NCBI RefSeq assembly: GCF_024508295.1
Contig: NZ_CP101990.1
Coordinates: 2,418,001 to 2,482,000, forward strand
Source: Aeromicrobium duanguangcaii
GTDB lineage: Bacteria > Actinomycetota > Actinomycetes > Propionibacteriales > Nocardioidaceae
Reading direction: 5' to 3'
DNA length: 64,000 nt
Part shown: positions 32,550 through 41,306 of the stretch, piece after piece
How the letters are laid out: every line of letters starts with the position of its first letter
Numbering within the stretch: the first letter of the stretch is position 1
The notes under the pieces: generated by a model
What the model saw: the letters and a program-made list of their open reading frames with translations, nothing else
Told to the model about the DNA's origin: nothing
Database searches by the model: none
Made by a program: the position numbers and the translations under genes

Positions 32550-33227
32550 TCAGCCACCCGTCCGGAAGAGGTCCTCGTCGGGCGAGCGGACGATGCTGCG
32601 CGCCCCCGGCAGGTCGAGGTCGCCCACCAGATCGGCGCGGCCTCGCACGATCGCGACGGGCACGTGGCCGTCCTTGGGCTTGACCAGCTCGGCGGCGGCA
32701 CACAGCTCGTCGGCAACGCACGACATCGTGACGGCCAGCGGCCGGCCGTCGGCGTCGCGCTCGGGCTGCTCGAACAGGCGGACCCCGGCCGCGCCGATCG
32801 CGGCGTCGGTCTGGCCCAGGCGCCAGGCGCGGCCCAGGGTGTCCGAGATCAGGACGCCGACGTGGGCGACCTCGCGCAGCCGCAGGGCCAGGCGGCGGGC
32901 CGAGGCGTCGGGATCGACCGGCAGCAGCAGGACGTGACCCTCGGGCACGTTGCTGGCGTCGACGCCCGCGGCGGCCGCGACGATGCCGAGGTGGTTCTCG
33001 ACGATGCGCACCGAGCCACGCTCGGCGACGACCCGGACGGTCTCGGCCGCGATCGCGTCCTCACGGTCGGACGCGGCGACGAGGCGCCCCTCGGCCTTCG
33101 AGACGATCTTCGAGGTGATGACGACGATGTCGCCGTCGACCAGGCTGGTGTGCGCCAGGATCAGGGCGGCGAGGTCGTCGCCCTCACGGATCTCCGGCAG
33201 GCCGGCGACCCCGGAGACGGTCAGCAT
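32550..33227 (-). CDS. cofE: Coenzyme F420:L-glutamate ligase CofE (single-domain FbiB)
   Basis: A 225-residue ligase adding glutamates to F420-0. Typical blocks are LPEIREGDDLA, DGDIVVITSKIVSKAEGR, VLISDTLGRAWRLGQTDAAIG and GDLDLPGARSIVRSPDEDLFR. Mycobacterial FbiB (about 448 residues) carries a C-terminal FMN-binding reductase that reduces dehydro-F420; that domain is absent here, the protein ending with FRTGG. It follows prfB by 7 nt and precedes cofD by 1 nt, so prfB-cofE-cofD form one operon. Confidence 0.92.
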   Translation of the reverse strand: MLTVSGVAGLPEIREGDDLAALILAHTSLVDGDIVVITSKIVSKAEGRLVAASDREDAIAAETVRVVAERGSVRIVENHLGIVAAAAGVDASNVPEGHVLLLPVDPDASARRLALRLREVAHVGVLISDTLGRAWRLGQTDAAIGAAGVRLFEQPERDADGRPLAVTMSCVADELCAAAELVKPKDGHVPVAIVRGRADLVGDLDLPGARSIVRSPDEDLFRTGG

Positions 33228-33234
33228 CGACGGC

Positions 33235-34347
33235 TCAGGCCGCGTCGGCTTGGTTCCGTCGCCAGCGGATGCCGGCCTCGATCAGCTCGTCGATCTCACC
33301 GTCCAGGACCGACTGGGTGTTGCCGGTCTCGTACTCGGTGCGCAGGTCCTTGACCAGCTGGTACGGGTTCAGGACGTAGTTGCGCATCTGGTCGCCCCAC
33401 GAGGCCTGCACGTCACCACGCAGCTCGTCGAGGTGGGCGCGCTCCTCGGCCTTCTTCAGGGCCAGCAGCTTGGCCTTGAGGATCACCATCGCGCTGGCCT
33501 TGTTCTGCAGCTGGCTCTTCTCGTTCTGGCAGCTGACGACCACTCCGGTGGGGATGTGGGTCAGGCGCACGGCCGAGTCGGTGGTGTTGACGCTCTGTCC
33601 GCCGGGGCCGCTGGAGCGGTAGACGTCGACGCGGATCTCCTCGTCGGGGATCTCGATGTTGTCGGTGGCCTCCAGCACCGGCACGACCTCGACGGCCGCG
33701 AACGACGTCTGGCGGCGGCCCTGGTTGTCGAACGGGCTGATCCGCACGAGGCGGTGGGTGCCGGCCTCGACCGACAGCGTGCCGTAGGCGTAGGGGGCGC
33801 GGATCGCGAAGGTCGTGGACTTCAGCCCTGCCTCCTCGGCGTAGCTGGTGTCGTAGATCTCGACGGGGTACTTGTGGCGCTCGGCCCAACGGATGTACAT
33901 GCGCTGGAGCATCAGGGCGAAGTCGGCGGCGTCGACGCCACCGGCGCCGGAGCGGATCGTCATGAGCGCCTCGCGCTCGTCGTACTCGCCCGACAGCAGG
34001 GTGCGGACCTCGAGGCTGTCGATCGCGGCGGCGAGGCGGTCGACCTCGGTCTCGACCTCGGCCTTGGAGTCGGCGTCGTGCTCCTCGGCGCTGAGCTCGA
34101 GCAGCACGCTCACGTCGTCGAGGCGCTGACGCAGGGTGCGGACCTTCTCGAGCTCGGACTGCAGGACGGAGAGCCGACCGGTGACGCGCTGGGCGTTGGA
34201 CTGGTCGTCCCAGAGGTCGGGTGCGCCGACCTCTTCCTGGAGGTCGGCGATCTCGGCCTCCATCTTGGGCACGTCGAGCACCCGCTCGATCGACGTCAGC
34301 GTCGTGTCGAGTTGCTTGATCCGGTCAGTGAGATCGACGGTGGCCAC
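33235..34347 (-). CDS. prfB: Peptide chain release factor 2
   Basis: A 370-residue RF2. It has the GGQ loop ([12 protein letters not shown], about 250), the SPF stop-codon recognition tripeptide (VRISPFDN) and the coiled N-terminal domain. No programmed frameshift is present, as is common in actinobacteria. The GTG at 34347 follows TAACCT by 6 nt, a leaderless start. prfB usually lies next to ftsE in actinobacteria; here the two are about 8 kb apart, with the F420 genes between. Confidence 0.96.
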   Translation of the reverse strand: MATVDLTDRIKQLDTTLTSIERVLDVPKMEAEIADLQEEVGAPDLWDDQSNAQRVTGRLSVLQSELEKVRTLRQRLDDVSVLLELSAEEHDADSKAEVETEVDRLAAAIDSLEVRTLLSGEYDEREALMTIRSGAGGVDAADFALMLQRMYIRWAERHKYPVEIYDTSYAEEAGLKSTTFAIRAPYAYGTLSVEAGTHRLVRISPFDNQGRRQTSFAAVEVVPVLEATDNIEIPDEEIRVDVYRSSGPGGQSVNTTDSAVRLTHIPTGVVVSCQNEKSQLQNKASAMVILKAKLLALKKAEERAHLDELRGDVQASWGDQMRNYVLNPYQLVKDLRTEYETGNTQSVLDGEIDELIEAGIRWRRNQADAA

Positions 34348-34353
34348 GCGTCG

Positions 34354-34359
34354 AGGTTA
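34354..34359 (-). promoter_or_regulatory. -10 box (TAACCT) of prfB-cofE-cofD
   Basis: TAACCT on the minus strand, 6 nt before the GTG start of prfB. Confidence 0.5.
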
Positions 34360-34502
34360 CCGCCGCAGGCCAGAACGGGCGTCGTCGACCGTCCGCGTGG
34401 CGGGCGAATCGAGATTCCCTCGGTATGTGAGGTGATTTGCGTCACATGACGGCGAAGTTCCGGGCATGATCGGGCCACCGAAAATCGCGGAACGGAGAAC
34501 CC

Positions 34503-34745
34503 ATGACGAACGAGCGCATCGCTGCCATCGCGCTGGGCAGCGAGCTGGGCTTCATCGTCTTCTGGCTCGTGCCCCACACGGCGGCGCTGAGTCTGATGTC
34601 GACGCTCCTGGTGGTGGCCGGCTCGATCGCCCTGGTGACGCTGGTCGCGCGGGGCATCGCCGCCCGGTTCGGCATCGATGATCCATGGCGCGAGATCGGC
34701 CTGTACTCCAACTGGGACCTGGAGCTGGCCGAGATCTGCGCCTGA
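34503..34745 (+). CDS. Small two-helix membrane protein
   Basis: An 80-residue protein with two hydrophobic segments (about 6-24 and 29-50) and a charged C-terminus (RFGIDDPWREIGLYSNWDLELAEICA). I do not recognise the family. ACGGAG lies upstream of the ATG and a strong terminator follows the gene, supporting that it is expressed. Confidence 0.6.
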   Translation: MTNERIAAIALGSELGFIVFWLVPHTAALSLMSTLLVVAGSIALVTLVARGIAARFGIDDPWREIGLYSNWDLELAEICA

Positions 34746-34751
34746 CAGGCC

Positions 34752-34787
34752 AACGGCGGGTCGTCCCGAGGGAGACGACCCGCCGTT
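34752..34787. terminator. Bidirectional terminator
   Basis: A 14-bp perfect stem (AACGGCGGGTCGTC and complement) with an 8-nt loop, between the small membrane protein and the convergent alkaline phosphatase gene. Confidence 0.88.
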
Positions 34788-34797
34788 CCTCTGCCCG

Positions 34798-36207
34798 CTA
34801 CCTGCCCAGTCGCAGCGCGTCGCGGATCGTGAAGAACACGTCCGTCTGGTCGGTCAGGCCCACGACGTTCGCGGCGCGCGGCCCGTACGCGGCGATCCGC
34901 AACTGCGACCCGGTGTGCTGCTGCGAGCCTGCCGAGGCGCTCGTGGCGTAGTTGATCGTCATCGGCTGGCCGTCGCGCGTCAGCAGGTTCACGGTCGAGC
35001 CGGGCGTGGTCGAGCCGGCCTCCACGATCTGGCTGGTGTGGGCGTGGTCGGCCGTGACGATGACCGTCGTGTGCTTGTCCTTCTTGGCGTAGTCCAGCGC
35101 GACCTTGACGGCCTCGTCGAGATCGAGCGTCTCGCCGATCTGGCCGCACGCGTCCGAGGAGTGGTTGCGCTTGTCGATGCTGGCTCCCTCGACCTGGAGG
35201 AAGAAGCCCTTGCGGTTGCCCCGGTCGAGCAGCTCGATCGACTTCTTCGTCAGGTCGGCCAGTGCGGGCAGGGCGTCCGTGCGGGCGGGGTTCTCGGTGC
35301 AGGCGACGGGCGCCTTCGTGCCGCCGTCGGGCGTCGCGGCCGGGCCCGTCCACCGGACCGGGAAGTTGCCCGGGGCGAAGAGGCCGAGCAGCGGCCGGTC
35401 CTGGTCGGCCTGCTTCACGGCCTTGAGGGACGTGAGGTCGTCGACGATCCGGTAGCCGCGGCTCTCGGCCTGGCGACGCAGCGTCTGGCCCTTCCACGAT
35501 CCGGCCGTCGCCGTCTCGGCGAAGGTCGCGGCGCCGCCGCCGAGCGAGACGTCCGGCCGGGTGTCGAGCAGCTGCTCGGTGATGCTGCCCTTGCCGCCGT
35601 TCTCCTTGGCGTTCGCGGGGCACTTGGCCGTGGTCGCCGTGGGCCCGTAGCAACTGCGGCTCGTCACGTGGGCGACCTGGACGGCGGGCGTCGCGTCCTG
35701 CAGCTCTGCCGTCGAGACGTTGCCTGTCTTGTAGCCGGCCTTCTTGGCCAGCTGCAGCAGCGTGCCGCGGGGCTTGCCGTCGACGTCGACGCTGACGGCG
35801 CCGTCGTAGGACTTGGTGCCTGTCGCCCACGCCGTGCCGGTGGCGGCGGAGTCGGGGACGTAGTCGGGCTTGCCGTCCTTGGTCAGCGAGTAGGTCGTGT
35901 ACTGACCGGTGAGGGGCAGGGCGTCGATGCCGGGGAACCGGCCGGCGGCGCCGTGGACGTAGTTGCGGGCGCTCGTGATCTCCGAGTCCCCCATGCCGTC
36001 ACCGACGATGAGGATGACGTTGTCGGGGCGGCTGCCGTCGATGGCCCTCTTGACCGTCTTGGTCTGGTCGCCCGAGAGGCGCGCGGCGCCCCCGGGACGA
36101 GTGAGGTCACGCTCGCCGGTGGCGACCGATCCCACGACTGCTCCCCCGAGGAGCAGTCCTGCGGTGCCGAGGACGAACATGCTGCGGATGCTGATGCGTG
36201 TCTTCAT
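34798..36207 (-). CDS. phoA: Secreted alkaline phosphatase (PhoA family)
   Basis: A 469-residue exported phosphatase. A signal sequence ([21 protein letters not shown]) precedes the metal-binding start [16 protein letters not shown], the catalytic serine in [25 protein letters not shown] and the metal ligands [10 protein letters not shown] and QQHTGSQ. It hydrolyses phosphomonoesters outside the cell during phosphate starvation. A two-unit Pho box lies 18 nt before the start codon, so control by PhoP is likely. Confidence 0.94.
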   Translation of the reverse strand: MKTRISIRSMFVLGTAGLLLGGAVVGSVATGERDLTRPGGAARLSGDQTKTVKRAIDGSRPDNVILIVGDGMGDSEITSARNYVHGAAGRFPGIDALPLTGQYTTYSLTKDGKPDYVPDSAATGTAWATGTKSYDGAVSVDVDGKPRGTLLQLAKKAGYKTGNVSTAELQDATPAVQVAHVTSRSCYGPTATTAKCPANAKENGGKGSITEQLLDTRPDVSLGGGAATFAETATAGSWKGQTLRRQAESRGYRIVDDLTSLKAVKQADQDRPLLGLFAPGNFPVRWTGPAATPDGGTKAPVACTENPARTDALPALADLTKKSIELLDRGNRKGFFLQVEGASIDKRNHSSDACGQIGETLDLDEAVKVALDYAKKDKHTTVIVTADHAHTSQIVEAGSTTPGSTVNLLTRDGQPMTINYATSASAGSQQHTGSQLRIAAYGPRAANVVGLTDQTDVFFTIRDALRLGR

Positions 36208-36224
36208 GGGTCCAGCCCAGCGGG

Positions 36225-36246
36225 GGCCGGTGACGGGGCGGTGAAC
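36225..36246 (-). promoter_or_regulatory. Pho box upstream of phoA
   Basis: Two directly abutting 11-bp units on the minus strand, GTTCACCGCCC and CGTCACCGGCC, fit the actinobacterial PhoP direct-repeat consensus that begins GTTCACC. They lie upstream of the alkaline phosphatase. Confidence 0.65.
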
Positions 36247-36360
36247 AGCACCGCACGTGCGGCCGTCGAGCGCGGCAATCCTCGGGGTCGGTCACCGGGG
36301 TCGACCGGCCCGGGGCGCTGGTGCCGCTGCGAAGGGGCGCGGAACGGCATGATGGTGCCC

Positions 36361-36990
36361 ATGGACGCTCCCAGGCCGATCACGCCGCCCGGTTGGTACG
36401 ACGACGGACACGGCCAGCTGCGCTGGTGGGACGGCTCCCAGTGGACGCAGCACACCGCTCCCCTCGCGCAGCAGGCCCCGCCGCAGCAGCAGGCGCCGCA
36501 GCCGGCGGCCCAGCCGGCGCAGGCGCCGCGGCCCACCGGGGACCTCGTCGCGGTGAAGCGCTCGAAGCTGGCGTGGATCCTGCCGCTCGTGCTGCTGGCC
36601 GCCGCGCTGATCGGCTCGCTGAGCGCCGTGGCCGTGTGGAGCGCCGCCGGCGGCGACGCCGAGCCGCTCGAGCGCACCTACGCGGCCTACGCGCGGGCCG
36701 AGGTGACGAAGGACTGCGCCACCCTGCAGGCCACCACGACGGCGAGCTTCCGCGACGACCTGACCGACGGCCCGTTCACGTGCGCCGAGTGGGCGTCGCA
36801 GCGTCCGGCGGCCCCCGGGTCTGCGAAGTGGGGAGCGCGGCTGGGCCCGATCGGCGTGCTGATCGTCGAGCAGAGGTACTCCGGCTTCCTCGACGACGAG
36901 GAGTCCATGAACGGCAGCACGCTCACGACCTACACGTTCATCCGCGAGGGCGGTCGCTGGAAGCTGGACGACGGCGACGGCGACGACTGA
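36361..36990 (+). CDS. DUF2510 membrane protein with extracellular domain
   Basis: A 209-residue protein. The N-terminus PPGWYDDGHGQLRWWDGSQWTQHT is the DUF2510 motif, a Trp-rich cytoplasmic tag. A Gln/Pro/Ala-rich linker (about 38-62) leads to one transmembrane helix (LAWILPLVLLAAALIGSLSAVAVW) and an exported domain with a cysteine pair (KDCATLQ and FTCAEW) resembling small NTF2-like lipoprotein domains. Function unknown. CATGAT 7 nt before the ATG is a possible -10. Confidence 0.72.
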   Translation: MDAPRPITPPGWYDDGHGQLRWWDGSQWTQHTAPLAQQAPPQQQAPQPAAQPAQAPRPTGDLVAVKRSKLAWILPLVLLAAALIGSLSAVAVWSAAGGDAEPLERTYAAYARAEVTKDCATLQATTTASFRDDLTDGPFTCAEWASQRPAAPGSAKWGARLGPIGVLIVEQRYSGFLDDEESMNGSTLTTYTFIREGGRWKLDDGDGDD

Positions 36991-37033
36991 GTCACCCCTT
37001 GCACGATCGGCGCCCAGGAGTGACGCTGATCAC

Positions 37034-38050
37034 ATGGGACGCGTGCCCCATCGCATCCGCCTCGCGCTGGTCGCGTCGGCAGTGGCTGCCGGCGGTCTCC
37101 TGGTCGCGGTCTCCGAGACGACGCACTCCCCCAGCCAGCGGACACCCCACCGGGCCGCTCCGGCTGATCCGCAAGCGGACGCCAGCCCGGCCGCCAGAAC
37201 GGCTCCGCGCTGTTACGGCGCTGCCTCGATGGCGAGGAAGCGGTGCCACAATCGGGCCCTCAAGGGACGGCTGACCCCGAAGCCGCACGCGGCACGGCGC
37301 GACACCGCCAGGTTCCCCGGCAAGCAGTGCTACCGATCGAACGTCCGCCAGACGAAGATGAACCGCGGCTGCACGTTCGGCAAGCGAGCGCGAGGACGCC
37401 CGCACGTGGTGGTCGTGGGCGACTCGCACGCCCGGGCCCTGTTGCCGGCCTTCGTGGCGATGGCCCAGGCGGGCCACCTCTCGCTCGAGGCCCAGATGCG
37501 CGCGTCGTGCTCGTGGACGACGTCGAACGTCAAGCACCCCGACAAGACCCGGATCGGCCCCTGCAAGACGTATCGCAAGAATCTGCAGCGCTGGCTGCTG
37601 AGGCGCGCGTCGAGCATCGACATCATCGTGACCACCGGGTACATCCGCCAGATCGACGGCGGCGCTTCCTCGCAGGTGAGGAAGATGCGCGCCGCGTGGC
37701 GCCCCCTCGTCAAGCGCGGCGTCCGGATCGTCGCGGTCAGCGACAACCCCCGGCTGACGCGCGACCCGCAGAGCTGCCTGAGGAAGCACGGTGCGCGCAA
37801 GGGCGCCAGGAAGTGCGGGGTCTCGACCTCGACCGGTCTGGCGCGGGACCCGTTCCTGCTCACTGCGAAGAAGACCCGACGTGCGACCGCGCTCGACCTG
37901 CGCTCACGCTTCTGCCGCAAGGGCTTCTGCCCCGCCGTGGTCGGTGGCGTCAACGTCTACCGCGACACGACCCACATCACGGTGACCTACTCCAAGACGC
38001 TGGCCCCGGTGCTGACCGCCCGGTTCCGCGCGATGCGCCTGATCCGCTGA
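37034..38050 (+). CDS. Exported SGNH-domain hydrolase
   Basis: A 338-residue protein with a signal peptide (RIRLALVASAVAAGGLLVAVS), a basic, Arg/Lys-rich linker with several cysteines and an SGNH domain of the type normally fused to acyltransferase-3 membrane proteins. Catalytic blocks are VVVVGDSHARAL and the C-terminal DTTHIT (Asp-x-x-His). Here the membrane acyltransferase part is missing, so it is a free-standing esterase or acyl-carrier partner. Neighbouring surface-glycan genes suggest it acts on a cell-surface sugar. Confidence 0.72.
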   Translation: MGRVPHRIRLALVASAVAAGGLLVAVSETTHSPSQRTPHRAAPADPQADASPAARTAPRCYGAASMARKRCHNRALKGRLTPKPHAARRDTARFPGKQCYRSNVRQTKMNRGCTFGKRARGRPHVVVVGDSHARALLPAFVAMAQAGHLSLEAQMRASCSWTTSNVKHPDKTRIGPCKTYRKNLQRWLLRRASSIDIIVTTGYIRQIDGGASSQVRKMRAAWRPLVKRGVRIVAVSDNPRLTRDPQSCLRKHGARKGARKCGVSTSTGLARDPFLLTAKKTRRATALDLRSRFCRKGFCPAVVGGVNVYRDTTHITVTYSKTLAPVLTARFRAMRLIR

Positions 38051-38067
38051 GCACGGAGCGCGACGCC

Positions 38068-39468
38068 TCACCGGCCGCGCGACGGCTCGTCGACCAGGCC
38101 CTTCATGCGCAGCAATTGCAGCAGGTCGTCGACGTAACCGTCGAACGAGGCGTGCCCCTCCATATGGCGGGCGCGCTCGGCTCGGCTCTGGTGGGTCTCG
38201 GACCGGGCGACCGCCACGGCGCGCCCGGGAACCTGGCCCTCGTCCGCGAGAAACCAGCCCACGCCGTCCAGGAGACGGCCCAGACTCTGCAGTCCCAGGT
38301 CTCCGGGCGCTGCGACGAACGGCACCCCGCAGCGAGCGGCGTCCATCACGGTCGTCGGTCCGGGATCCTGGCGCGAGGTCAGCAGGTACACGTCGGCGTT
38401 GGCGTACCAAGCCGGGGCGTCCAGCCGGAAGCCGGGCACCAGCAGCGGCAGCCCTCGCTCACGCGCCTGGTCGGCGCAGCGACGTCCCCACTCCCCCACA
38501 TCCCCCAACCACACGAAGGCACTGCGCGACTCGAGGTCGTGGATGCGATGCGCCAACTCCAGGAACCGATCGAAGCCCTTGCGCTCGTCGGCGAACCCGG
38601 CGCCGAGGAAGATCAACCGGTCCGCGCCCACGCTCTCGGCGATCAGGCGCTCGACCCGCGTCACGCCCTCCGGGCTGCCGGTCGCGTGCAACAGCCCGGG
38701 CAGCAGCGTGTGCACCGGGGTGCCCGCCGGCAGCCGCTCGCGCAGCTGCTCGGTCACCGCCGGCAACGCCGCGACGATCGTGGCCGCCCGGGCCACCGGC
38801 TCGAGCAGACCGTGCTCCTGCAGGTAGTCGGGCATCTCCTGGACCAGCAGCACGGACGGGCCGGACGGACGCAGCTGCTGCAGCACCGGCGCCGCCCACC
38901 CGGTGTTCGCCACGATCGGCGTCTCCGGCTCCAGCGCGGCGCCGAGGCCGGCGACGTCGTGCCCCTCGGCGATCAAGACCGTCGGGCCGAGCGCCTGGAA
39001 CCGCCCCAGCAGCGGCCCGCCACGGAGCAGGACGAACACCGGTGCCCAGCCCCTGCCACGCAGATGCCGCGCCAGCTCCAACATCAGCAGGGGCGCGCCC
39101 GCGCGTTGGGCGTCGTTGCCGACGAGCAGGATCGGATGCTCCACGCCGGCCAGGAGGGCGGACATCGCGTCGCGGCTCTCGTGGGCCGTCCTCGGCACCG
39201 GCCGCGGCTGGTGCCCGGCGCGCCGGCCATGGGTGAGGAAGTGCCGCAACGCGTGGTGTTCCTCGAGGGCCAGGTAGGTACCGGCGTAGAACTGGGCGTC
39301 GAAGCCCGGGCCCGGTGAGCGGCGCTCCGCATCGCCGTGCGCGACGAAGTGCTCCCACGGATCCGCGTCGTCGATGTCGGGGTACTCGCGGCGATACCAG
39401 TCTGCATCGAAGAAGTCCTTGCCCCGGTCCAGAGCATGCCCGCGCACCGCATCCGTCTCGCCGAGCAT
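38068..39468 (-). CDS. Glycosyltransferase (GT4-like) with N-terminal DYR-type repeats
   Basis: A 466-residue transferase. Residues 18-95 hold two copies of a short repeat (FFDADWYRREYPDID ... HFVAHGDAERRSPG and FDAQFYAGTYL ... HFLTHG), a module found at the N-terminus of many surface-polysaccharide glycosyltransferases and also present in the protein at 41307. From about 110 on there is a GT-B fold; the donor half has FLGAGFADERKGFDRFLEL and DVYLLTSRQDPGPTTVMDAARCGVPF, the GT4 nucleotide-sugar site. TAGGCT at 6 nt before the ATG gives a leaderless start, divergent from the acyltransferase gene. Confidence 0.8.
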   Translation of the reverse strand: MLGETDAVRGHALDRGKDFFDADWYRREYPDIDDADPWEHFVAHGDAERRSPGPGFDAQFYAGTYLALEEHHALRHFLTHGRRAGHQPRPVPRTAHESRDAMSALLAGVEHPILLVGNDAQRAGAPLLMLELARHLRGRGWAPVFVLLRGGPLLGRFQALGPTVLIAEGHDVAGLGAALEPETPIVANTGWAAPVLQQLRPSGPSVLLVQEMPDYLQEHGLLEPVARAATIVAALPAVTEQLRERLPAGTPVHTLLPGLLHATGSPEGVTRVERLIAESVGADRLIFLGAGFADERKGFDRFLELAHRIHDLESRSAFVWLGDVGEWGRRCADQARERGLPLLVPGFRLDAPAWYANADVYLLTSRQDPGPTTVMDAARCGVPFVAAPGDLGLQSLGRLLDGVGWFLADEGQVPGRAVAVARSETHQSRAERARHMEGHASFDGYVDDLLQLLRMKGLVDEPSRGR

Positions 39469-39474
39469 CGTGAC

Positions 39475-39480
39475 AGCCTA
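39475..39480 (-). promoter_or_regulatory. -10 box (TAGGCT) of the GT4 gene
   Basis: TAGGCT on the minus strand ends 6 nt before the ATG at 39468. Confidence 0.5.
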
Positions 39481-39498
39481 CTGGACCTTTCCTATCGA

Positions 39499-39504
39499 TA
39501 TCGT
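39499..39504 (+). promoter_or_regulatory. -10 box (TATCGT) of the acyltransferase gene
   Basis: TATCGT ends 6 nt before the ATG at 39511. With the minus-strand box at 39475 it makes a divergent promoter pair within 42 bp. Confidence 0.5.
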
Positions 39505-39510
39505 ATGCCC

Positions 39511-40224
39511 ATGCTCTTCGCCTCTCGGGCCGATCTCCCTGCACGCATGGCCTGCTACGGCGCCAGTGGGACCGGAGCCCAGGTGACACTCGACCTGCGT
39601 CACCAGAGCCGGGGTTTCGTGGAGTTCGTGGGATACGTCGACGACGTCCAGGACCCGCGACGTCGGGCGGAGGACGACTACCCGGTGATGGACTTCGAGG
39701 AACTCTGCCGACTCGAGGACACCGGGGTGTTCCTGTCGATCCTGAACCCATCGGTTCGGCGCACCCTCCACGACAAGCTCCGTGACCGGGGCGTCCCGAT
39801 CCTGGGTGCACGCGGAGCGGACCATCTGGCCCACCCCGCGGCCCAGCTCGGCGAGGGGACGGTCGTCGTCAGCACGACCCGGCTGGGCCACACCACGCGG
39901 ATCGGCCGCGGCGGACTCGTCTGGGCGCAAGTGGTCGCCCATGACGTGGAGATCGGCGACTTCGTCGGCCTGGGCGTCGGGAGCATCGTGCTCGGCCACG
40001 TCCAGATCGGCGACGACGTCTCCGTCGGCGCCGGGGCCATCATCCACAACGGCACGATCGAGCAACCGATCACGATCGGCGACGGCGCCGTCATCGGCCC
40101 GGGGGCGGTCGTGACCCACGATGTGGCCCCGGGAGAGGTGATGGTGGGCCCGCGGGCGATGCCGCTGTCCCGGTGGCGGGACCTGCTCGGCGGGCGACGC
40201 GAGTCCGGCCGGCACCAGCGATGA
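39511..40224 (+). CDS. NeuD-type sugar O/N-acyltransferase (left-handed beta-helix)
   Basis: A 237-residue protein with an N-terminal NeuD/PglD-like domain (MACYGASGTGAQVTLDL ... VEFVGYVDDVQ) and a C-terminal hexapeptide-repeat acyltransferase (IGRGGLVWAQVVAHDVEIG, LGHVQIGDDVSVGAGAII, ITIGDGAVIGPGAVVTHDV). Such enzymes acetylate amino sugars such as UDP-4-amino-bacillosamine. It is coupled to the following DegT aminotransferase by an ATGA overlap, which fits a two-step amination-acylation of a nucleotide sugar. An upstream ATG at 39505 exists, but the -10 spacing favours 39511. Confidence 0.8.
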   Translation: MLFASRADLPARMACYGASGTGAQVTLDLRHQSRGFVEFVGYVDDVQDPRRRAEDDYPVMDFEELCRLEDTGVFLSILNPSVRRTLHDKLRDRGVPILGARGADHLAHPAAQLGEGTVVVSTTRLGHTTRIGRGGLVWAQVVAHDVEIGDFVGLGVGSIVLGHVQIGDDVSVGAGAIIHNGTIEQPITIGDGAVIGPGAVVTHDVAPGEVMVGPRAMPLSRWRDLLGGRRESGRHQR

Positions 40225-41285
40225 CGGTCACCCTCGGCCAACCGCTCCCACCTGATCGCGCCGTGCTGACGGCGCTCGTCGACGAGATCATCGCGTCGGG
40301 TCGGTGGTCGAACGACGGGCCGATCGTGCAGCGGTTCGAGCAGCGTCTCGCCGCGGACCTCGGCTGGGCGGACGTCTCGGCGACCAGCTCGGGGACGTCG
40401 GCGCTCACCGTCGCGCTGCTCGCCCTGGACCTGCCTCGCGGGGGCGAGGTGATCACCAGCGCGCTCACCTTCACCGCCACCGTCCAGGCCATCGAGCTGG
40501 CCGGGCTCGTGCCCCGGTTCGCCGCGGTCGATCCCGAGACCCTGTGCCTCGATCCCGACGCGGTGCGCAAGGCGATCACCGCCCACACGGTCGCCATCCT
40601 CCCGGTCCACCTGTTCGGGCTGGCGGCCGATGTCCAGCTCGATGACATCGGCGAGGACGCGGGTCTTCCCGTCGTGTACGACGCGGCCCACGCCTACGGC
40701 TTCGCCCCCGTCGTGGGACGCGGAATCGCGAGCGCGTACTCCTTGCACGCGACGAAGCTGCTGCACACCGCCGAGGGCGGCTGCGTCGGCACCGACGACC
40801 CGGTGGTCGCCGCTCGGCTGCGCCGAGCGCGAGCCTTCGGGCTGGACGCCGACCGGGTCCGCGAGCAGGGCACCAACGCCAAGATGTCGGAGCACGCGGC
40901 GGCACTGGGCCTGGCCGTGCTGCCCGGGATCCCCGACGAGATCCGCGCCCGGCAGCGCGTGCGCGACGCGTACGACAGTGCCCTCGCGCTCAGCACGCGC
41001 TGCCGGCCCCATGCTCCGGGTCGGCCACGAGCCCTGGTCATGGAGGTCGTCCGGTGCGCGCCCGAGGACCAGCAGGACCTGCTGGACGACCTGGCCGCTG
41101 CGCAGGTCGTCGGGCGCATCTTCCCCGCCCTGTGCGCGCCCGGCCAGCGGTATGCCGACGTCCCGCTCGTCGGCGCCGAGGCCGGTGCGTTGGTCGCGCT
41201 CGCCGGAAGCGCCGTCGCCCTCCCACTGCACGGTCGCGTCCCCGACGCAGCGCTCGACGCCATCTCCGCCGTCCTGCGCGGCTGA
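40221..41285 (+). CDS. DegT/DnrJ/EryC1-type sugar aminotransferase
   Basis: A 354-residue PLP enzyme that transfers an amino group to a keto sugar. The phosphate-binding SATSSGTSAL, VVYDAAHAYG with the PLP-ring aspartate, and the Schiff-base lysine in SLHATKLLHTAEGG are visible. It is slightly shorter than typical members, with a compact C-terminal domain. The ATG overlaps the stop of the acyltransferase, giving a coupled pair. Confidence 0.85.
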   Translation: MTVTLGQPLPPDRAVLTALVDEIIASGRWSNDGPIVQRFEQRLAADLGWADVSATSSGTSALTVALLALDLPRGGEVITSALTFTATVQAIELAGLVPRFAAVDPETLCLDPDAVRKAITAHTVAILPVHLFGLAADVQLDDIGEDAGLPVVYDAAHAYGFAPVVGRGIASAYSLHATKLLHTAEGGCVGTDDPVVAARLRRARAFGLDADRVREQGTNAKMSEHAAALGLAVLPGIPDEIRARQRVRDAYDSALALSTRCRPHAPGRPRALVMEVVRCAPEDQQDLLDDLAAAQVVGRIFPALCAPGQRYADVPLVGAEAGALVALAGSAVALPLHGRVPDAALDAISAVLRG

Positions 41286-41306
41286 ACCGGGCGGACCCGG
41301 CGGGGG

